Notes under the pieces: model-generated
What the model was told of the DNA's origin: nothing
The model's input: only the letters and a program-made list of their open reading frames with translations
Databases searched by the model: none
Position numbers and translations under genes: made by a program
Shown here: piece by piece, positions 60,078 through 64,000 of the stretch
Layout of the letters: the number at the start of each line of letters is the position of its first letter
Position numbering within the stretch: position 1 is the first letter of the stretch
Source of the DNA: JBCCSZ01 sp039821145
Lineage (GTDB): Bacteria; Bacteroidota; Bacteroidia; Chitinophagales; Saprospiraceae
Length of the DNA: 64,000 bases
Assembly (NCBI GenBank): GCA_039821145.1
Contig: JBCBOS010000033.1
Location: forward strand, 1-64,000
Reading direction: 5' to 3'

Positions 60078-60767
60078 TTATTCTGCCTTTTCTTTGCTCA
60101 ATGCCAAGTCTAGCTTTTCTCTGTCTTCTGTACTGAGTTTGCGGACATTGACTTCGAGTTGTTCGCATTGGCCATTGGGATTTTTGTAAACGAGTTTGAG
60201 AATGTCATCTGAGAGGTATTCTGAGACGAGCTGGTCGATTTGGAAGCGAACTTGTTTTTCGTAGGTATTGATGAGGAGTTCGCCAGGAAGTAAGGCAATG
60301 CCTTTGACAAGTCGATGATCTATTTTGCGAAATCCCTGGCGATTGATGAGCAGGCCAAAGACTGTGAGTCCCGCAAAAGAATAGAGGAAAAATTGGGGTG
60401 CAAAAAGTTTTGAGAATACAATGGTAAAGATGTAATTCGCTGCTATTGAGATGGCGCAGAGGTAGAATCCAAGGTGCAAACATTGGTCAATGACAGGCAT
60501 TGATGTCAGCTTGTATGAATTTTTGATTGGTTTGAGGATGCGCGCATTGCTGGGATATTCTCTGTCGATCAGATAAACGGCGATGGCTGAAAACAAGCTG
60601 GGGACGACAAACAGAAGGTTCGTTATTGCGCCAAAAGTGGGCATTAGGTCTCTGGCTTTTTCTAAGCTGTAGAGGGAGATGGCCAATAGGCAGAAACACA
60701 AGATGAATCCTACTGCATCTGATCTCATTTCAATGAGAAAGTCTCTGCAATTTAGGAGGTACTTCAT
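60078..60767 (-). CDS. Tandem membrane paralogue 1
   Basis: 229 aa. MKYLLNCRDFLIEMRS, four predicted transmembrane helices (about 20-68 and 96-148), EYPSNARILKP and the shared soluble C-terminal domain. First gene of the trio. The soluble part (about residues 150-225) is close to identical with copy 2, whereas residues 10-140 differ strongly. No enzymatic motif is visible. A sensory or immunity role is possible but unsupported. Confidence 0.68.
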   Translation of the reverse strand: MKYLLNCRDFLIEMRSDAVGFILCFCLLAISLYSLEKARDLMPTFGAITNLLFVVPSLFSAIAVYLIDREYPSNARILKPIKNSYKLTSMPVIDQCLHLGFYLCAISIAANYIFTIVFSKLFAPQFFLYSFAGLTVFGLLINRQGFRKIDHRLVKGIALLPGELLINTYEKQVRFQIDQLVSEYLSDDILKLVYKNPNGQCEQLEVNVRKLSTEDREKLDLALSKEKAE

Positions 60768-60882
60768 TGGGGGAATCTTTTTACTTTGGTCTTCAACAAC
60801 ACCCTTGAATATCTGAGAATTTTGGCAATTCTGGTGGGAGGATTATACGAAAGGCACAAAAGATTTGATAAACGGTAAGCTC

Positions 60883-62493
60883 TTACTCAAAAGAGACCTT
60901 GTACTCAACCGTTCCATAGCGATTGGGCAGGGGCTGTCGCCAGTCGGGCCCCTCTCGGAGCAGGCGAATGGCTTCCTCATCGCAGCCGTATCCTAGGGAC
61001 TGGATGACCTGGATGTTTTGTGGTCGACCTTTGGCGTCGATGCCAAAGACCAAAACGACCTCTCCCTTGATGCCAGCCTCTTTGGCTGCTGCTGGAATTT
61101 GTCGATTTTTCTCTATGTATCTTTTGAATTTTCGGAACCCCTTGCGAGGCTTGGCCTTTCGACTGATGAGTGGTTCGCTGGGGCTGTCTCGGCGGCCTGT
61201 ACTGGAGACGACTACTTCACTCAGGACCGCTTGATTGTCCATGACGATGTCGAGTTTGGTCTGTCCGTCCAGATCGATGCTTTTGGAGCTGTAGCCCACA
61301 TAGGCAACTTCTATTTGTTGGTCGGCATCGTTGAGGATGGGGAGTTGGAATCGGCCTTCGAAATCGCTTACCGTCCCATTGTCCGTCCCTGTTTGGAGGA
61401 TGCTGGCACCGATGAGTGGTTCGCCATTTTCATCAAAAATAGTTCCTCTCAGTTCAATGGGCGCGGAAGATCGAGGCCTGCTGTCTTTTGCCTTTTTCTT
61501 TTTCCGTTTCTTCCTTTTCTTTTCCTTCTTTTCCGATTCTGCGACGATCACAGAACTGGCATTCTCCTTTTTCTGGATCGTGCGTGGGGCCGTGACTATG
61601 GTCTCTGGCAGGTTTTCCAGCTGGCGAGCTGTCTCTGGCGAAATGGTTGATCCCGAGCTGGTGTTGTCTTGTTCGATGATTGGGATGCGGTATGATTCCT
61701 CCGCTGCTGGCTCTGCCTGGGGGGGCGGTGATGTACTGGAGAGTATTCTGGGCTTTTCGGCATCCACAAGCACTTCATCTTGGACCACTTCTGGGGGCAA
61801 TCCGCTGTCATCCGCTTCTTTTTCAGTATTCATTGGGACATTCCCCTGAGAGCTTGCCGATGGTTTCGGAGAACTGGCCTGGGCCAATTTTGTTTTGGCG
61901 GAAGAAGTTACTTTGGGAGCTGATGGGGCAGCATCTTTCTTCAGAGGAGGAGGTGTGTTGGCTGCAATTTGTCCTTGCTCGGAAGGAGAGGTAGCAGCAG
62001 CATCGGTGTTGGGCTCAGCATTGTAACTGAAGGCATTTTGTGTTTCGTCTGCGTCCTCTGTCATTTCCAAAGACAATTGGCTGTCTCCTTCTCTAAATTC
62101 GAGCGTAGATTGTTCTTCTTGGGCAGAGGATTCATTCTCACTGCTTTTTTGCTCCATGGCCATGGATGCCGATTCCATGCTCTGCCAAGCCGTTTGTTGC
62201 AAAACCCAGCCCAAACCAACTGCCAGAACAATGACGGCTGCTGCTCGGGAGACCCACCAAATGACGGGTGTTCGATTTTTCTTGATGTAGCGTTTGCGCA
62301 GTCTTTGGCGGCTTCGGCGCAGGCGATCGACATGAGGCTCGTCGGGGAATAGCTCAATGCCCTCCAAGGCTTCTGCCAGGAAGGGATCTTGCGCTGCTGC
62401 ATCCTGCAGTTCGGCCTGCTCTTGTTGGCTGGCCGTGCCGCTGATCCAATTGCGGAGCTGATCCAATATGTTATTCCCCTTTGGTGACTTCAT
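60883..62493 (-). CDS. Anti-sigma-like membrane protein with CarboxypepD_reg and TonB C-terminal domains
   Basis: 536 aa. The cytoplasmic N-terminus (DQLRNWISGTASQQEQAEL ... DPFLAEALEGIE) is the type found in Bacteroidota anti-sigma proteins. One transmembrane helix lies at about 78-98, then a long low-complexity Ser/Pro/Glu periplasmic stretch (110-330) with a KKEKKRKKRKKKKAKD basic run. A CarboxypepD_reg-like domain follows (about 345-420) and a TonB C-terminal domain (about 450-535, VVLVFGIDAKGRPQNIQVIQSLGYGCDEEA). It overlaps the ECF sigma gene by 23 nt. Probably links envelope signals to the sigma factor. Confidence 0.85.
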   Translation of the reverse strand: MKSPKGNNILDQLRNWISGTASQQEQAELQDAAAQDPFLAEALEGIELFPDEPHVDRLRRSRQRLRKRYIKKNRTPVIWWVSRAAAVIVLAVGLGWVLQQTAWQSMESASMAMEQKSSENESSAQEEQSTLEFREGDSQLSLEMTEDADETQNAFSYNAEPNTDAAATSPSEQGQIAANTPPPLKKDAAPSAPKVTSSAKTKLAQASSPKPSASSQGNVPMNTEKEADDSGLPPEVVQDEVLVDAEKPRILSSTSPPPQAEPAAEESYRIPIIEQDNTSSGSTISPETARQLENLPETIVTAPRTIQKKENASSVIVAESEKKEKKRKKRKKKKAKDSRPRSSAPIELRGTIFDENGEPLIGASILQTGTDNGTVSDFEGRFQLPILNDADQQIEVAYVGYSSKSIDLDGQTKLDIVMDNQAVLSEVVVSSTGRRDSPSEPLISRKAKPRKGFRKFKRYIEKNRQIPAAAKEAGIKGEVVLVFGIDAKGRPQNIQVIQSLGYGCDEEAIRLLREGPDWRQPLPNRYGTVEYKVSFE

Positions 62494-63058
62494 GCTTTTT
62501 TTCGATGCATTTTCTCAAATTTCGTCTTCCATTCTGAATGTGTGAGCGAATCTTGCCCACCTCTTCGTCTTGCTGTTCGGCAATTTCTTTGTACGACATC
62601 CCTTGGTAGTAAAACCATTCGATGCATTGCTTTTGTTGAGGATTCAACTGGTCCATACAGCCCTTGAGCGTGTTTGTGCGACCAGTTTCCCCAGTGGCTT
62701 CTTCCATTGGATGCTCCGGATCGAGCAAATACATAAGCGTAGGATCATAAGATTGTGTTAAATCTCGTTTTTGGCGGCGCAGCTGCATCAGGCAATAGTT
62801 GCGTGTCAGGCTGTGGAGCCAACTTTTGAAATTGTGTACTTCGTGCTCTTTCAGTTTGCGCGCCAACTCCTCAAAGATACCCATCACAGCATCTTCTGCC
62901 GCATTGGGATCTTGTAAAATTTTGAGGGATACACCATATGCCAACTCCATATAGGGTTCGTACAAACGCCCCAGTATTTCCAGATCGCCGCTTGCCTGGA
63001 ACTGCTGGATCAGTTCCTGCTCAGATGGTTTTTCCCTTTTTTGAAACAAGCGAAGCAT
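62471..63058 (-). CDS. ECF-type RNA polymerase sigma factor
   Basis: 195 aa. Sigma region 2 at about 22-90 (YEPYMELAYGVSLKILQDPNAAEDAVMGIFEEL, split here) and region 4 at about 130-185 (LNPQQKQCIEWFYYQGMSYKEIAEQ, with a helix-turn-helix). Between them DP-rich residues. It is the first gene of the two-gene unit with the anti-sigma-like protein, divergent from the VWA gene. The usual target is its own promoter region. Confidence 0.93.
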   Translation of the reverse strand: MLRLFQKREKPSEQELIQQFQASGDLEILGRLYEPYMELAYGVSLKILQDPNAAEDAVMGIFEELARKLKEHEVHNFKSWLHSLTRNYCLMQLRRQKRDLTQSYDPTLMYLLDPEHPMEEATGETGRTNTLKGCMDQLNPQQKQCIEWFYYQGMSYKEIAEQQDEEVGKIRSHIQNGRRNLRKCIEKKHEVTKGE

Positions 63059-63171
63059 AAAAATTTAAAAAAAATTGAGCAGTCGTGTGTAATTCTTTCT
63101 CGGGCTGCATCCAGTAGATGAAACGAACATTCTCCCGCTTCATTACGAAGTTGTTTTCTTTATTTTCTCAC

Positions 63172-63207
63172 AATTGGTGATTGACGACACAGGTCCGTTC
63201 ACCAATT
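63172..63207. repeat. Inverted repeat upstream of the VWA gene
   Basis: 9-bp perfect inverted repeat AATTGGTGA / TCACCAATT (63172-63180 and 63199-63207) with an 18-nt centre, 18 nt before the ATG at 63226, in the spacer between the divergent sigma and VWA genes. Candidate operator or 5'-UTR hairpin. Confidence 0.45.
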
Positions 63208-63225
63208 CATCAAAAATCCTGCTTT

Positions 63226-64000
63226 ATGAAAACAAAGATATGGCTTTTTACGCTGCTTGCTGCTTTTTTGACCATTGTGAGCAGTTCGCATACTTCTCCC
63301 CAGCATCAATTCAAGGGCTATGTACTGGACGATGCCGGAGAAGCGCTGATCGGTGCCACTGTCCTCATCAAAGGAACAAAATTGGGTGCAGTGACAGATT
63401 TCAACGGATTTTTTCAGCTTTCACATGGCGGTGCAGAGGCGACTTTGTTGGTGAGTTACATCGGTTTTGCGACCCAAGAGGTGCTTGCCAAGGCTGGACA
63501 GGAAGTACGTATTCAGCTCACTTCCAGTGTACAACTGGACGAAGTGGTGGTGGTCAACAAAAAGAAACTCTTCAAAAAGAACAAGACTTCCGCGATCACC
63601 GCTGCCAAAAGTAACAAAAGAGCCAAGAAAAGAAAATCCAAGAGAAAACCGAGGGTCCATTCTACGCAATTGCAAATGGAAAGTGTGGCCCCTGCGGGTG
63701 TGCGGATGTATTCCCCTGCTGTGGTACAAGGGGCTGCTGTGCCCCCAGCAAGTCAGGAGTCCTACGATGTGATTCAGGAAAATCGCTTCTACACCACCAA
63801 AGAAGATCCATTGTCAACATTTTCCATCGATGTAGATGCCGCTTCTTACAGCAATACCCGGCGCTTTCTCAACAATGGAGAACTCCCTCCCAAGGATGCC
63901 GTGCGGATCGAGGAGATGATCAATTATTTCAACTACGACTATCCACAGCCAGAAGGTCCTCATCCTTTTGGGTTGCACACGGAAATGGGGCCTTGTCCCT
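63226..64000 (+). CDS. CarboxypepD_reg plus VWA-domain (YfbK-like) protein, 3' truncated by window
   Basis: First 258 residues. Signal peptide 1-22 (MKTKIWLFTLLAAFLTIVSS). A CarboxypepD_reg-like domain (about 27-100: FKGYVLDDAGEALIGATVLI, then DFNGFFQLSH) is followed by a Lys/Arg-rich linker (about 108-142) and the N-terminal domain that precedes VWA in the YfbK family: ENRFYTTKEDPLSTFSIDVD, ASYSNTRRFL, DAVRIEEMINYFNYDYP. The VWA domain should lie beyond the edge. It is divergent from the ECF sigma pair and may be their target. Confidence 0.88.
   Translation, partial: MKTKIWLFTLLAAFLTIVSSSHTSPQHQFKGYVLDDAGEALIGATVLIKGTKLGAVTDFNGFFQLSHGGAEATLLVSYIGFATQEVLAKAGQEVRIQLTSSVQLDEVVVVNKKKLFKKNKTSAITAAKSNKRAKKRKSKRKPRVHSTQLQMESVAPAGVRMYSPAVVQGAAVPPASQESYDVIQENRFYTTKEDPLSTFSIDVDAASYSNTRRFLNNGELPPKDAVRIEEMINYFNYDYPQPEGPHPFGLHTEMGPCP

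Overview
The window looks like a chromosomal segment of a Gram-negative Bacteroidota, most likely a Saprospiria-type marine or sludge bacterium. Evidence: a TonB-dependent receptor with a CarboxypepD_reg-like N-terminus, an ECF sigma factor paired with a membrane anti-sigma/TonB-like protein, a sulfite reductase fused to a HEPN domain, heptose genes for LPS, many secreted proteins whose signal peptides end in A-Q, roughly half GC, almost no Shine-Dalgarno sequences, and several promoters of the Bacteroidota type (TAnnTTTG). The genus is inferred. I see no rRNA, tRNA, CRISPR array, insertion sequence or prophage.

Layout. 0.1-5 kb (minus): a PKHD-type dioxygenase, a TonB-dependent receptor, a GNAT-fold protein and an EAD11-AbiC-like candidate defence protein. 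5-9 kb: TPR histidine kinase, a lipoprotein-like gene with a disrupted signal peptide, glyA. 9.5-17.8 kb: purple-acid-phosphatase-like enzyme, gmhA-gmhB, Smr-domain protein, methyltransferase, queE, two outer-membrane barrels. 17.8-23.3 kb: Dna2-like nuclease-helicase, membrane glycosyltransferase, secreted protein. 23.4-27.6 kb (minus): rplT, rpmI, infC and clpC. 28-31.4 kb: STAS protein, ribonuclease Z, a barrel, a YARHG lipoprotein.

31.8-36.9 kb holds the highlight: an assimilatory sulfate-reduction operon (sulfite reductase-HEPN, siroheme-forming methyltransferase, 4Fe-4S APS/PAPS reductase, ferredoxin-NADP reductase-like flavoprotein). Its roughly 260-nt leader encodes a 21-residue peptide with six Cys codons. 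The peptide is followed by mutually exclusive RNA helices arranged like a classical amino-acid attenuator, so this is probably a cysteine-sensing ribosome-mediated switch. I do not know of a description of one in this phylum.

37-50 kb is a carbohydrate region: glycerate kinase, a double DUF1080 (3-keto-disaccharide hydrolase-like) protein, a Tat-exported SGNH hydrolase, a ThuA/PQQ-dehydrogenase/cytochrome c multidomain lipoprotein, a GH3 beta-glucosidase, trehalase and an aldose epimerase. 50-64 kb: rhodanese, a kinase-peptidase-aminotransferase fusion, PASTA protein, MATE exporter, a YdbS/YdbT pair, three tandem mosaic membrane paralogues, then an ECF sigma/anti-sigma-TonB pair divergent from a VWA-domain protein cut by the window edge.
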